A stretch of DNA of 64,000 bases. Source: Croceifilum oryzae (lineage in GTDB: Bacteria > Bacillota > Bacilli > Thermoactinomycetales > Thermoactinomycetaceae). The notes below the pieces were generated by a model, which saw only the letters and a list, made by a program, of their open reading frames with translations, ran no database searches and had not been told where the DNA came from. Positions 17,806 to 27,073 of this stretch are shown piece by piece. The position numbers were made by a program, and so were the translations under genes. Location: the NCBI RefSeq assembly GCF_030814315.1, contig NZ_JAUSUV010000005.1, positions 62,001-126,000 on the forward strand, written 5' to 3'. Each line of letters begins with the position of its first letter. The first letter of the stretch is position 1.

Positions 17806-18456
17806 GTGAGCAGTCAGCGTAGTTTTTTTAACCGTCGGTTACATTCCTTGCTTGGCGTAATACCGGTCGGATTTTTTTTGCTTGAGCATTTGTACACAAA
17901 TTATCTTGCGACAAAAGGTCCACAAGAATTTATCAAGCAAGTCGAATGGCTATGGGGGATTCCGTTTCTACCCTTGTTAGAAGTTTTCTTTATCTTCTTG
18001 CCACTTCTTTATCATGGTGTATACGGATTGTACATCGCTTTTCAGGCGAAAAACAATCTGGAGCGCTTTGGGACATTCCGCAACTGGATGTTTGTCCTAC
18101 AACGAATTACAGGTGTGATCACATTAGTGTTCGTAATCTGGCATGTATGGGAGACTCGTCTGCAAGTAGCCTTACATGGCTCTACAGCAACTGAGCTAAC
18201 ACGTGATTTTGCTCAAATCATATCCAACAATGTTACATTTACTTTGTATATCATTGCTGTATTGTCAGCTGTTTTTCATTTTTGTAATGGCATGTGGACA
18301 TTCCTTATTACTTGGGGAGTCACTGTTGGACAAAGAGCACAAAGAGTTTCATTTGCAATCTTTACTTTCTTATTTGTAGTGGTTTCATATTTAGGAATCT
18401 CTGCTTTGGTGGCTTTTTCGAAAGCTGATTTCCTCCAACATTTGGCACTGAAGTAG
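17806..18456 (+). CDS. sdhC: succinate dehydrogenase cytochrome b558 subunit
   Basis: 216 residues from GTG 17806 with GGGAGG upstream (the frame opens at ATG 17791, inside the ribosome site). Five hydrophobic helices. Histidines in LLEHLYTN, YHGVYG, IWHVWETR and FHFCNGM match the di-haem ligands of Bacillus SdhC. Anchors SdhA and SdhB to the membrane and passes electrons to menaquinone. First gene of the operon; 17 bases before sdhA. Confidence 0.93.
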   Translation: MSSQRSFFNRRLHSLLGVIPVGFFLLEHLYTNYLATKGPQEFIKQVEWLWGIPFLPLLEVFFIFLPLLYHGVYGLYIAFQAKNNLERFGTFRNWMFVLQRITGVITLVFVIWHVWETRLQVALHGSTATELTRDFAQIISNNVTFTLYIIAVLSAVFHFCNGMWTFLITWGVTVGQRAQRVSFAIFTFLFVVVSYLGISALVAFSKADFLQHLALK

Positions 18457-18473
18457 AAGGGAGCTAGTCCAAG

Positions 18474-20237
18474 ATGAATGAAAAAATTATCATTGTCGGT
18501 GGCGGACTCGCAGGTCTCGCAGCTGCCATGAAAGCATCCGAAACAGGAGCTAGGGTTCAAATTTTTTCTATCGTTCCTGTTAAGCGTTCTCATTCTGTGT
18601 GTGCACAGGGTGGGATCAATGGTGCTGTAAATACCAAAGGGGAAGGAGATTCTCCTTGGGAACACTTTGATGACAGTATTTATGGTGGGGACTTCTTAGC
18701 AAACCAGCCACCTGTTAAAGCAATGTGTGATGCAGCGCCTGGAATTATTTATATGATGGATCGTATGGGTGTTCCGTTTAACCGTACACCAGAAGGTCTT
18801 TTGGATTTCCGTCGTTTTGGTGGTACCAAGCATCATCGTACTGCATTTGCCGGGGCAACGACTGGTCAACAGCTCCTATATGCGTTAGATGAGCAGGTTC
18901 GTCGTTATGAAGCAGAAGGCCGTGTTGAGAAATTCGAGCATTGGGAGTTTCTATCAGCAATTATTGATGACGAAGGTGTATGTCGCGGGATTACAGCACA
19001 AGATCTACGCACAGGAGAGATTCAATCTTTTGCTGCTGATGCGGTTATTATGGCGACAGGTGGTCCAGGGATTATCTTTGGAAAATCCACAAACTCCGTT
19101 ATTAATACGGGTACCGCTGCTTCTGCTTTGTATCAACAAGGTGCTTACTATGCAAATGGTGAGTTTATCCAAGTTCACCCGACTGCGATTCCAGGAGATG
19201 ATAAACTTCGCCTGATGTCAGAGTCTGCTCGTGGTGAGGGTGGTCGTGTTTGGACCTACGATAAAGACGGAAAACCTTGGTATTTCTTAGAAGAAATGTA
19301 TCCTGCTTACGGAAATCTCGTTCCACGGGATATCGCAACCCGTGCGATCTTTAAGGTTTGTGTAGATGATAAGCTTGGAGTAGGCGGAGAAAATGTTGTA
19401 TTCCTAGACCTTTCTCACAAAGATCCGCATGAATTGGATGTGAAACTAGGCGGGATTATCGAGATCTATGAGAAATTCATGGGTGAAGATCCACGTAAAG
19501 TTCCAATGAAGATTTTCCCAGCTGTTCACTATTCGATGGGTGGTTTATGGGTTGACTATAACCAAATGACAAACATCCCAGGTCTATTTGCAGCAGGTGA
19601 GTGTGAGTACCAGTATCACGGTGCGAACCGTCTAGGTGCGAACTCCTTGTTGTCTGCGATCTACGGTGGCTTGGTGACAGGTCCGAAAGCACTTGAATAT
19701 GTGCGCGGCTTGAAAAAGTCTTCTGATGACATCAGTTCTACCGTATTTGAAGCGGCTCAGAAAGAGCAAGCAGATAAATACGACGCGCTGTTTAAAATGA
19801 ATGGAACTGAAAATCCATACCAAATTCATAAAGAATTGGGTGAGTGGATGACAGATAACGTGACCGTTGTTCGCTACAACGATAAGCTACAAAAAACGGA
19901 TGAAAAGATCCAAGAGCTTATGGCACGTTACCAGAATCTAAACATGGTGGACACGCTCCGAAATAACAACCAAGCGGCTCCATTTACTCGCCAGTTATGG
20001 AATATGCTTGAGTTAGCACGTGTGATTACCTTGGGTGCCTTGAACCGGAACGAAAGTCGCGGAGCTCACTATAAGCCAGAGTTCCCAGATCGTGACGATG
20101 AAAACTTTCTCAAGACAACCAAAGCAAAATGGTCGGAAAATGGCCCAGTGCTAGAGTATGAAGACGTTGATACCTCTCTAATTAAGCCGCGCCCACGCCG
20201 TTATGACGTGGCAAAAGAAGGGGGCGGAAGCAAATGA
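18474..20237 (+). CDS. sdhA: succinate dehydrogenase flavoprotein subunit
   Basis: 587 residues. FAD-binding GGGLAGLAAAM (about 9-19), covalent-FAD histidine in RSHSVCAQGG (His40), catalytic segments HPTAIPGDD and RGEGGRVW, and capping-domain Arg in LVPRDIATRA. Oxidises succinate to fumarate on the inner membrane face; the fumarase gene at 25-26.6 kb supplies the next TCA step. The TGA overlaps the sdhB ATG by 4 bases. Confidence 0.97.
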   Translation: MNEKIIIVGGGLAGLAAAMKASETGARVQIFSIVPVKRSHSVCAQGGINGAVNTKGEGDSPWEHFDDSIYGGDFLANQPPVKAMCDAAPGIIYMMDRMGVPFNRTPEGLLDFRRFGGTKHHRTAFAGATTGQQLLYALDEQVRRYEAEGRVEKFEHWEFLSAIIDDEGVCRGITAQDLRTGEIQSFAADAVIMATGGPGIIFGKSTNSVINTGTAASALYQQGAYYANGEFIQVHPTAIPGDDKLRLMSESARGEGGRVWTYDKDGKPWYFLEEMYPAYGNLVPRDIATRAIFKVCVDDKLGVGGENVVFLDLSHKDPHELDVKLGGIIEIYEKFMGEDPRKVPMKIFPAVHYSMGGLWVDYNQMTNIPGLFAAGECEYQYHGANRLGANSLLSAIYGGLVTGPKALEYVRGLKKSSDDISSTVFEAAQKEQADKYDALFKMNGTENPYQIHKELGEWMTDNVTVVRYNDKLQKTDEKIQELMARYQNLNMVDTLRNNNQAAPFTRQLWNMLELARVITLGALNRNESRGAHYKPEFPDRDDENFLKTTKAKWSENGPVLEYEDVDTSLIKPRPRRYDVAKEGGGSK

Positions 20238-20986
20238 GTGAGCAAAAAACCATTCGCTTAGTTGTGACCCGTCAAGATGGTCCAAACGAAAACCCATATA
20301 AGGAAGAGTTTGTGGTTCCATACCGTAAGAATATGAACGTAATCTCTGCTTTTATGGAAATTCAGCGGAATCCTGTCAATGCAGAGGGCAAGAAAACAAC
20401 GCCGATTAACTGGGAATCCAACTGTTTGGAAGAAGTGTGTGGAGCTTGTTCGATGATTATCAATGGTCGTCCACGTCAATCTTGTACAGCATTGATTGAT
20501 AACCTAGAGCAGCCGATTCGCATCGAGCCAATGAACACCTTCCCAGTATTGCGTGACTTGATCATTGATCGTGGTCGCATGTTTGATGCCTTGAAGAAAG
20601 TGAAAGCTTGGATTCCAATCGATGGTAGCCATGATTTAGGTCCTGGTCCTCGTCAATCGGAAGAGGAGCAACAATGGCGTTATGAGCTATCGAAATGTAT
20701 GACATGCGGAGTATGTATGGAAGCATGTCCAAACGTAAGTGGTAAGTCATCGTTTGTCGGACCTTTTGCTGTGGGACAAGTTGCTTTGATGAATTCTCAT
20801 CCAACTGGTGTGATGCGTGCACAAGAACGGATGGAGGCACTTATCTCCGATGGAGGACTGCAAGAGTGCGGTAACTCGCAAAACTGTGTACGTGCTTGTC
20901 CAAAAGGGATCCCGCTTACCAAAGCGATTGGAACCATGAACCGTGCTGCAACGAAACATATGTTTAAAAAGTGGTTGAACTTCTAA
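20234..20986 (+). CDS. sdhB: succinate dehydrogenase iron-sulfur subunit
   Basis: 250 residues. 2Fe-2S cysteines in CLEEVCGACSM and RQSC (about residues 64-84), and the cluster motifs CMTCGVCMEACP and CGNSQNCVRACPKGIP, the Bacillus-type SdhB arrangement. Passes electrons from SdhA FAD to the haems of SdhC. Last gene of sdhCAB, followed by a strong terminator. Confidence 0.96.
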   Translation: MSEQKTIRLVVTRQDGPNENPYKEEFVVPYRKNMNVISAFMEIQRNPVNAEGKKTTPINWESNCLEEVCGACSMIINGRPRQSCTALIDNLEQPIRIEPMNTFPVLRDLIIDRGRMFDALKKVKAWIPIDGSHDLGPGPRQSEEEQQWRYELSKCMTCGVCMEACPNVSGKSSFVGPFAVGQVALMNSHPTGVMRAQERMEALISDGGLQECGNSQNCVRACPKGIPLTKAIGTMNRAATKHMFKKWLNF

Positions 20987-21004
20987 CTGAAATGAGTGGC
21001 AATA

Positions 21005-21040
21005 AAAAAGACACGATCGTCGGATCGTGTCTTTTTCTTT
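21005..21040 (+). terminator. bidirectional terminator after sdhB
   Basis: AAAAAGACACGATC and GATCGTGTCTTTTT with a GTCG loop; T run on both strands, so it also ends yidC. Confidence 0.92.
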
Positions 21041-21046
21041 TCCTGC

Positions 21047-21817
21047 TTACTTCTGATCAGCCAACTCTAATTTCTTTTTATAGTTATTAAACCAGATGGT
21101 TTGTGCAACGGAGAAGCTACTGGAGAAGAACCAGTACAGACCTGCCGCGGATGGGAAGTTCATTGTTGCGATGAGAGTGAAAACGGGGAAGATCCACTTC
21201 ATCATTTTCATCTGCGATTGCATCATCTGTGCTTGCGGGTTTTCTACTGCAGAAGGGCTAGCTTGTTGGGTAGAGATGTGCATTTGTAGAAATGTAGCTG
21301 CTGCCGCAAGAATAGGAAGAATATGATAGGGGTCTGCCGCTCCTAGCTTCAAATATAAGAAATCTGCACCAGATAGGTGAGGATTTTTAATAATGGACTG
21401 GTACAACGCGAAAAAGACAGGCATTTGTAAAAGCAAAGGAAGACAACCCATTGCTGGATTTACATTATTTTCGCGATAAAGACGCATCATTTCTTGTTGC
21501 ATCTTCTGAGGATCTTTTTTATGTTTTTCTCGTAACTGTGTTAGTTCGGGTTGGATTTTTTGCATGCCCATCATGCTCTTTTGCTGTTTCCATGCGATAG
21601 GCAGGATCGCAAAACGGATGATCAGGGTAAGGGCTAAGATGGCAAGCCCGTACGATCCAATTAGGCTATGTAATAGATCGAGTAAATCAGATAGCGGGAC
21701 AACGAAATAGCGATCCCACCAGCTATGTGTTGGGTCTAGTGTCTTGTTTGTACTACAACCCGTTAATACGAGTATCATCATTCCGATTGCGAATAGACTG
21801 CGTGTTTTCTTGCTCAA
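21047..21817 (-). CDS. yidC: membrane protein insertase YidC/OxaA
   Basis: 256 residues from TTG 21817, placed 7 bases after GGAGG (the frame extends to 21835 over the ribosome site). Lipobox LVLTGC (Cys21), then the five-helix YidC core with the groove arginine in LIIRFAIL (about Arg68), a charged cytoplasmic loop (KHKKDPQKMQQEMMRLYREN) and NPAMGCLPLLLQMPVFFALY. Gram-positive SpoIIIJ/YqjG type. Inserts small membrane proteins. Monocistronic. Confidence 0.93.
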   Translation of the reverse strand: MSKKTRSLFAIGMMILVLTGCSTNKTLDPTHSWWDRYFVVPLSDLLDLLHSLIGSYGLAILALTLIIRFAILPIAWKQQKSMMGMQKIQPELTQLREKHKKDPQKMQQEMMRLYRENNVNPAMGCLPLLLQMPVFFALYQSIIKNPHLSGADFLYLKLGAADPYHILPILAAAATFLQMHISTQQASPSAVENPQAQMMQSQMKMMKWIFPVFTLIATMNFPSAAGLYWFFSSSFSVAQTIWFNNYKKKLELADQK

Positions 21818-22020
21818 ATGTATTGCCTCCTTCAAATGGCAGAACGAATCTAGATTTGTATGGTGCTATTTTACTATATGAAGCAAAGAAAAGGTATTTA
21901 ATTTATTCACCTGACCTCCCTTAACTTGTATCCCCGTATCAATAGCCATTTAATCAAATCGAGGGAAAATGTTGTATAATAGGGAAAGTTACTAGATTCA
22001 ATGTAGGAGAGAGGTACAAA

Positions 22021-22740
22021 ATGGGTCGTAAATGGAATAACATCAAAGAGAAAAAAGCATCCAAAGATGCGAATACAAGTCGTGTATATGCCAAATTTGG
22101 TCGTGAGATATATGTAGCTGCTAGGCAGGGTGAACCTGATCCACAAGCGAATCGTGCGTTAAAAGTCGTGCTCGAGCGAGCAAAGACGTATAATGTGCCA
22201 AAGGCAATCATTGACCGCGCGCTAGAAAAGGCAAAAGGTGGAGCCGAGGAGAACTATGTAGAGCTTCGCTATGAAGGCTTCGGGCCAAATGGATCCATGG
22301 TGATCGTCGATACACTTACCAATAATGTAAACCGGACAGCCGCTGATGTTCGCGCGAAATTTAACAAGTCTGACGGGAATTTAGGCGTAAATGGTTCCGT
22401 ATCCTATCTATTTGATGCAACCGCAGTCTTTGGAATAGAAGGAAAGACAGCAGACGAAGTACTAGAGCTATTAATGGAAGCAGATATAGAAGTCCGTGAT
22501 ATATTAGAGGAAGAAGGATCTGTGATTGTTTATGCGGAGCCGGATCAATTCCATTTAGTACAAGAAGCATGTAAAAATGTAGGTATTACCGACTTTACTG
22601 TGGCGGAACTAACGATGCTGGCGCAAAATGAGATCACTTTATCAGAAGAAGCTCAAGTTAAATTTGATAAGTTGATAGATGCACTGGAAGATTTAGAGGA
22701 TGTTCAACAAGTGTACCATAACGTGGATGCAGGCGAATAA
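22021..22740 (+). CDS. YebC/PmpR family protein, YeeI-like
   Basis: 239 residues. N-terminal [12 protein letters not shown] replaces the GHSKW-type opening of canonical YebC, matching the YeeI (YebC2) branch of Bacillales. Acidic C-terminal domains II and III follow ([32 protein letters not shown]). YebC2 proteins are reported to relieve ribosome stalling at proline runs; older literature calls them transcription regulators. GGAGAGAGG precedes the ATG. Own terminator directly after. Confidence 0.9.
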   Translation: MGRKWNNIKEKKASKDANTSRVYAKFGREIYVAARQGEPDPQANRALKVVLERAKTYNVPKAIIDRALEKAKGGAEENYVELRYEGFGPNGSMVIVDTLTNNVNRTAADVRAKFNKSDGNLGVNGSVSYLFDATAVFGIEGKTADEVLELLMEADIEVRDILEEEGSVIVYAEPDQFHLVQEACKNVGITDFTVAELTMLAQNEITLSEEAQVKFDKLIDALEDLEDVQQVYHNVDAGE

Positions 22741-22748
22741 TAAGAGAA

Positions 22749-22782
22749 GCAGACCTTTTGTAACGCAAGGTCTGTTTTTTTA
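22749..22782 (+). terminator. terminator after yebC homologue
   Basis: AGACCTT and AAGGTCT arms around a 9-base loop, then TTTTTTT. Confidence 0.88.
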
Positions 22783-22787
22783 TGTAA

Positions 22788-22840
22788 GTTTAATAAATAT
22801 TTCTATACATACTGAAGGAACATTGTCAGTTAATGTCGAA
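22788..22840 (+). repeat. conserved leader block, copy 1
   Basis: Begins GTTTAATAAATATTT, continues with CTAT, GAAGGAA, ATTGTC and ends AATGTCGAA. A near copy sits at 22948-23002. Each precedes a micro-ORF with a DPP/EPP motif by roughly 40-60 bases, so the block is probably a shared promoter/operator. Confidence 0.55.
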
Positions 22841-22900
22841 TAATAGTTCGTAACAAAGAATGATAGGTGCTAGCCAGCCTTGATAGGAGGAGGGAAAGAC

Positions 22901-22945
22901 GTGTATCGAATTGCAGAGCCACCAGACTTCGGTTATACGAAATAA
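22901..22945 (+). CDS. micro-ORF 1 (14 residues, EPP motif)
   Basis: GTG start 22901 with a very strong ribosome site GGAGGAGGG. It encodes MYRIAEPPDFGYTK. No signal sequence. Unrecognised. It is credible because the leader block is duplicated ahead of a second micro-ORF whose product (MYLFADPPTEC) shares the M-Y-x-x-A-[D/E]-P-P core, and because similar DPP peptides follow the XRE-TPR gene at 59.2 kb. I infer a signalling or regulatory micro-peptide; a chance ORF cannot be excluded. Confidence 0.5.
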   Translation: MYRIAEPPDFGYTK

Positions 22946-22947
22946 TC

Positions 22948-23002
22948 GTTTAATAAATATTTTCTATCTATAATAGAAGGAATATTGTCTATAAATGTCG
23001 AA
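22948..23002 (+). repeat. conserved leader block, copy 2
   Basis: Second copy of the 22788-22840 block. Here the middle is a clean inverted repeat TTCTAT-CTATA-ATAGAA overlapping a TATAAT hexamer (22969-22974). A like-built TTTCTAC/GTAGAAA dyad lies upstream of the XRE-TPR gene (57733-57759). Confidence 0.55.
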
Positions 23003-23039
23003 CTTTGGTACTTGAAGATAGACGAAAGGGGAATTCGCG

Positions 23040-23075
23040 ATGTATTTGTTTGCAGATCCACCAACAGAGTGCTAA
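23040..23075 (+). CDS. micro-ORF 2 (11 residues, DPP motif)
   Basis: ATG 23040 with AAAGGGG at about 8 bases. It encodes MYLFADPPTEC. Together with the duplicated leader, the TATAAT hexamer and a rho-independent terminator 38 bases after the stop, this looks like a complete miniature transcription unit. Not a known peptide to me. The C-terminal Cys and the DPP core are the notable residues. Confidence 0.52.
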   Translation: MYLFADPPTEC

Positions 23076-23112
23076 TGATGAATAGACAACTGCATAACAA
23101 GTGACTATTTTC

Positions 23113-23146
23113 AAGCTAGGGGCGGTGCTTATTCCTAGCTTTTTTG
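23113..23146 (+). terminator. terminator of the micro-ORF unit
   Basis: AAGCTAGG (23113-23120) and CCTAGCTT (23134-23141), then TTTTTT. Confidence 0.85.
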
Positions 23147-23266
23147 TTTTGGCTGTAGCAGATCTAATCTAGTAAAGGTAGGTTATTCTCATATAAGCTA
23201 ATAGTCTTTTATTTATATCATTAGATTTGAGTTCAATTCTGGTGTGGTATTGATTTTTTAAGAACC

Positions 23267-23312
23267 AAAACAGCAATCTTTTCATGAGAGAAAAGATTGC
23301 TGTTTTGGTTTT
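23267..23312 (-). terminator. terminator of signal peptidase gene
   Basis: A 20-bp perfect stem (ACCAAAACAGCAATCTTTTC against its complement) with a 6-base loop just after the stop of the signal peptidase gene. Confidence 0.9.
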
Positions 23313-23318
23313 AGGTGG

Positions 23319-23888
23319 CTATTTGGTAAACAATGCTACACCCAACACATGATCGATCGGAACAGCCCCTATGCTTCGGCTATCTCGACTATGGTTTCGA
23401 TTATCACCTAATACAAAGACAGAGTCTTTTGGTACAGTATAAGGCAACTGTACCTCTACAGGGTTAGTGGAATTCATTGCTTCCTTGATATACGTTTCGT
23501 TCAGTTTTTCACCATTGCGGTATAGCTGGTTGTCTTTTATGTCTATGACATCCCCAGGTTTTCCGATTACTCGCTTAATCCAAATATTATCGCTGTGATT
23601 CCCAGTAAGTAAACGTACCAATCCATTATCAGACAGATCATCTTTAAAAGAGCGTTTTTGGGATACACGGCTATCAATAATCACAATTTCACCATAATTT
23701 GGATGATAGTTGAATGTGTTAGGTAGTTTCGAGATAATAATTTGTTCTTGTTCGTGAAGTGTTGGTTCCATTGACTTTCCTAGAACTTTCGTTGGTTGCA
23801 CTACATAAATACTTAGGATGAGCGCGACTACGATTCCGAGCAAGATCGAAAAGACCCAAGAAAAAGATTGTTTTACGATTTTCTGCAT
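23319..23888 (-). CDS. signal peptidase I
   Basis: 189 residues. One N-terminal membrane helix (about 11-30), catalytic Ser39 in GKSMEPTL, catalytic Lys105 in IKRVIGKPGD, and the C-terminal box GDNRNHSRDSR. This is the prokaryotic (SipS/SipT) type that cleaves secreted preproteins outside the membrane. Several exported proteins are encoded nearby. Bacillales often carry multiple sip paralogues, so no specific symbol is given. Confidence 0.95.
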   Translation of the reverse strand: MQKIVKQSFSWVFSILLGIVVALILSIYVVQPTKVLGKSMEPTLHEQEQIIISKLPNTFNYHPNYGEIVIIDSRVSQKRSFKDDLSDNGLVRLLTGNHSDNIWIKRVIGKPGDVIDIKDNQLYRNGEKLNETYIKEAMNSTNPVEVQLPYTVPKDSVFVLGDNRNHSRDSRSIGAVPIDHVLGVALFTK

Positions 23889-23980
23889 AGGTTATGCCCT
23901 CCATTACCTTCATCTGCCACGGGGCTATTTATTACATTCATTGTAAATCAAATCGGCACCTTTGTGGTAAGTGTTTTTTG

Positions 23981-24013
23981 TGAAAAAAACTAGCCTTATC
24001 GTGTAAGGCTAGT
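23981..24013 (-). terminator. terminator of the DUF1002-like gene
   Basis: ACTAGCCTTA (23989-23998) and TAAGGCTAGT (24004-24013), T run on the minus strand. Confidence 0.88.
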
Positions 24014-24026
24014 CGGATGGGCGCTC

Positions 24027-24926
24027 TTATTTAAATAAAGAACTAAAGAAGTCTGCAATGGCTCGGAAGATACTGGCAATTCCTTCTAGGATTGAATCAA
24101 GGAATCCTTTGGCTTCATCTGAAGTTAACACCTTCGAGATGTCTCCACGTAATTTGTCCAACTGACCGCTAATCGCACCCCAGTCAATGTTTAAGCTACT
24201 GAAGTTTTGCGAGAATTGAACTAGGTTATTGATGGTCGCTTGATCGAGATTGATGTTAAATTGATTGGACACGTTGACAATGATGTTCTTGTAATCATCG
24301 ACTGTCTTTGGCTTTTCGGTTGCAATCTCTTTTTTAACCTGGTTGATAAACTGAGCTGCTTTGTCACCTGTGATTCCTGTTTTTTCGGCTATATCTTGTG
24401 TGCGAACCATCTCTTCGTTCGCTACTTGTTTTTTGTTTTCATCGATTTTTTGTCCGGTTGCTTTTTCAAAGGCTTTAATGATCCCTGTGAGTGCAGCCGT
24501 GCCTGATACTTTAAAAGGAGCTGTTACATAGATATCAGCGTCTTTTACCCCAGCTGTAATAGCAGCATTTGCATACATAGCAGGGGAGATACTGGTAATA
24601 TTATTGGTTTTAACCGCGATTCCCTTACCCGAATCGGTCAATGTAATTTTAGCGGACGAAAGGGCACGATTCCCAATCACAGCCTTACTAAGATATTTGC
24701 CAAGATAGGTGTGTTCCTCTTGATTCGTAACGGATACTTGCTTAACTTTATCATCCACTTTCATCTCTGTCATAAGCGTTTGCTTATCAGCCGCAGATAG
24801 GTCTTGACCAAATGTGACCACCGTTTCCCCCGCTACCGCATCAGCAAATGAAAAGTTTTGCGCAGTTAAGGTAAAGGCTGTTAACCCTGTTACCAGCATG
24901 ATCGACAACTTTTTTAAGAACTTCAT
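24027..24926 (-). CDS. secreted DUF1002-like protein (YpuA-like)
   Basis: 299 residues from ATG 24926 with AGGAGG upstream. Signal peptide (about 1-28). The body shows the DUF1002 layout: VTFGQDLSAADKQTL, EEHTYLGKYL..IGNRALSSAKI and APFKVSGTAALTGIIKAFE, with a hydrophobic C-terminal segment. B. subtilis YpuA is the closest relative I recall. Role unknown, envelope-associated. Monocistronic. Confidence 0.8.
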   Translation of the reverse strand: MKFLKKLSIMLVTGLTAFTLTAQNFSFADAVAGETVVTFGQDLSAADKQTLMTEMKVDDKVKQVSVTNQEEHTYLGKYLSKAVIGNRALSSAKITLTDSGKGIAVKTNNITSISPAMYANAAITAGVKDADIYVTAPFKVSGTAALTGIIKAFEKATGQKIDENKKQVANEEMVRTQDIAEKTGITGDKAAQFINQVKKEIATEKPKTVDDYKNIIVNVSNQFNINLDQATINNLVQFSQNFSSLNIDWGAISGQLDKLRGDISKVLTSDEAKGFLDSILEGIASIFRAIADFFSSLFK

Positions 24927-25057
24927 AATGAAGTACCTCCTATAAAAGATTTTAGATGAAATACAAAAAAGTGCTAACATACGATATTATCTTTCGAACG
25001 CTATGATGTGAAAAAAGGGGAGCGTTCGACTTCTCCTGTCTTTTCCACAAACCTTTC

Positions 25058-26602
25058 TTACTTAAACACCGGATCCTTAAATAAGGATAATTTTTCCAAG
25101 GAAGTTTTATCCACATCCGCATGCAGGCTGTTGCCGTGTGAATCCATCGTTACAATCGCGGCAAATCCTTCTACCTGTAAATGCCACATTGCTTCTGGAA
25201 TGCCGAATTCCATAAAGTCTACGCCTTCCACTTGTTTTACACTATGTGCATAGTACTGGGCGGCTCCACCAATGGCATTGAGATATACAGCTCCATGTTC
25301 CTTTAGACCAGCCAACGTTCTAGGTCCCATGCCGCCTTTCCCAATCACCGCACGAATCCCAAATTTCTTGATGATATCTGCTTGATACGGCTCTTCACGG
25401 ATACTGGTTGTCGGGCCTGCAGCTTTTACGTGCCACGTTCCGCTTTCATCTTTTAGCATGACAGGTCCGCAGTGATAGATTACTCCATCAGTAAGGTCGG
25501 CTGGTGAGTCGTGATCCATTAGATGTTTATGTAGCGCATCACGACCAGTATGAATGAGGCCATTTATGATGACGACATCGCCCACCTTTAGATCCCGGAT
25601 TTGCTCCTCTGAAATCGGCGTAGTGAGAACGACTTCACGATTATTTGTTGGAGAGGCTTCTTTTTTCTCTGGTTTGACTGGAGCTTCTTCTGCTTCTTTT
25701 GTGGCAGTGTCGCGATAGATCCAATCGATGATTTCCCCTGTTTCTGGATGGATTAGGGCACCTTGACGCCGAAACGCCCAGCAGTTATAGGCAACCGAAA
25801 CAAAGAAACTAGCGGGAAGACGATTCATGGACCCAATTTTGCAACCGAGAAGAGTTGTATTGCCTCCAAAGCCCATCGTCCCAATACCCAATGTGTTTGC
25901 TTTTTCTACGATATAAGTTTCTAGTTCTGCTAAAGAAGCATTTGGATTTTGATCGTCAACCGAGCGGAAAAGTTGATCCTTTGCTAATTCATAACCAGTC
26001 GTACGATCTCCGCCGACACCAACGCCGATAAAACCAGCACTACATCCTTGGCCTTGAGCTTGATAAACAGCATGAAGAATGCATTTTCGGATGCCGTCGA
26101 GGTCTCGTCCGGCACGACCGAGTCCTTCTAGTTCGCAAGGTAGGCTGTATTGAATGTTTTTATTTTCACAGCCGCCCCCTTTCAAAATGAGACGAGCATC
26201 GATTTCATCTTTTTCCCATTGATGAAAATGGATAACAGGTGTCCCATGACCCAGATTATCGCCTGTGTTTTCACCTGTTAAGGAATCTACAGAATTAGGG
26301 CGTAGTTTCCCTTGTTTGGTGGCGATGGTGATTGCTTCATGAATCGCTTGAGTCATCTCGATTTGATTTGCTCCTACGGGTACGTGCAAGATAAAGGTTG
26401 GCATTCCTGTATCTTGGCAAATAGGAGAAACATTTTCTTCTGCTGTGCGAATGTTATCGGTGATTGTGCCTAGAGCAAGTGCAGAACGAGTGCCTGCATC
26501 TTCGCGATTGGTTGCGGATTGGATTGCACGGCGAACGTCCGGTGGTAAGTTTGTGGATGTTTCCGTGATTAAATGTAAGATTGAGTCTTTAAAAGCTTTC
26601 AT
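25058..26602 (-). CDS. fumarate hydratase, class I
   Basis: 514 residues from the second ATG of a tandem pair (26602; AGAGGG 7 bases upstream). The N-terminal alpha domain holds the 4Fe-4S cysteines (SPICQDTGMP, GCENKNIQ, LLGCKIG). A Lys/Glu/Pro-rich linker (about 293-306) joins the C-terminal beta domain (GPTTSIREEPYQ, IGKGGMG). Fused alpha/beta class I fumarases convert fumarate to malate and are oxygen-sensitive. Complements sdhCAB in the TCA cycle. A tartrate-dehydratase activity cannot be excluded from sequence. Confidence 0.9.
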   Translation of the reverse strand: MKAFKDSILHLITETSTNLPPDVRRAIQSATNREDAGTRSALALGTITDNIRTAEENVSPICQDTGMPTFILHVPVGANQIEMTQAIHEAITIATKQGKLRPNSVDSLTGENTGDNLGHGTPVIHFHQWEKDEIDARLILKGGGCENKNIQYSLPCELEGLGRAGRDLDGIRKCILHAVYQAQGQGCSAGFIGVGVGGDRTTGYELAKDQLFRSVDDQNPNASLAELETYIVEKANTLGIGTMGFGGNTTLLGCKIGSMNRLPASFFVSVAYNCWAFRRQGALIHPETGEIIDWIYRDTATKEAEEAPVKPEKKEASPTNNREVVLTTPISEEQIRDLKVGDVVIINGLIHTGRDALHKHLMDHDSPADLTDGVIYHCGPVMLKDESGTWHVKAAGPTTSIREEPYQADIIKKFGIRAVIGKGGMGPRTLAGLKEHGAVYLNAIGGAAQYYAHSVKQVEGVDFMEFGIPEAMWHLQVEGFAAIVTMDSHGNSLHADVDKTSLEKLSLFKDPVFK

Positions 26603-26702
26603 CATATATCCCTCTTTTATTTCCATCATATGTCTGTCCGTTGCTTTACAGTTCTATTATATAGAAAAGTAGTGCTGATTTTTAGGCTAATCTTGATTTT
26701 AC

Positions 26703-26766
26703 CAAAACAAAACACCCCCACCGACACAATTTCAACAAGAAAAAGTGTATCGATAGGGGTGTTTTT
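26703..26766 (-). terminator. hairpin terminator after zinc-ribbon gene
   Basis: AAACACCCC/GGGGTGTTT arms plus inner CGACAC/GTGT pairing, followed by TGTTTTGG on the minus strand. Confidence 0.7.
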
Positions 26767-27013
26767 ATGTGGACAATGGGTGGCTTTCTGCGAATCGGAG
26801 GAACATTTCTTCCGTTTCGATGAGACCACATACTCCACATTGAACTCGATATCGATCCCCATGATATTGAACTTGTATGGGATCAGACTGTGAGATATAT
26901 TCAATGATCTCACCTGTATGCATATCGAGTCGAACGGATTGAGGAATCTGTTCAATTACATTAAAACGACTTCGGTTGGTACCACACTTCGGACATAGAT
27001 AAGGAGCTGACAT
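26765..27013 (-). CDS. small zinc-ribbon protein
   Basis: 82 residues from ATG 27013 (GGAGG at 8 bases). Two knuckles, CPKCG near the N-terminus and CGVCG at about residue 62, form a zinc ribbon around a beta-rich middle. No further motif; probably a small nucleic-acid or protein-binding protein. It sits downstream of, and in line with, the HxlR-type regulator gene. Confidence 0.65.
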   Translation of the reverse strand: MSAPYLCPKCGTNRSRFNVIEQIPQSVRLDMHTGEIIEYISQSDPIQVQYHGDRYRVQCGVCGLIETEEMFLRFAESHPLST

Positions 27014-27073
27014 AATTTCCGCCTCCACATAGAGATTGCCCAAAGTTAGGTTTCCCGTAGATCAAGATATTAT

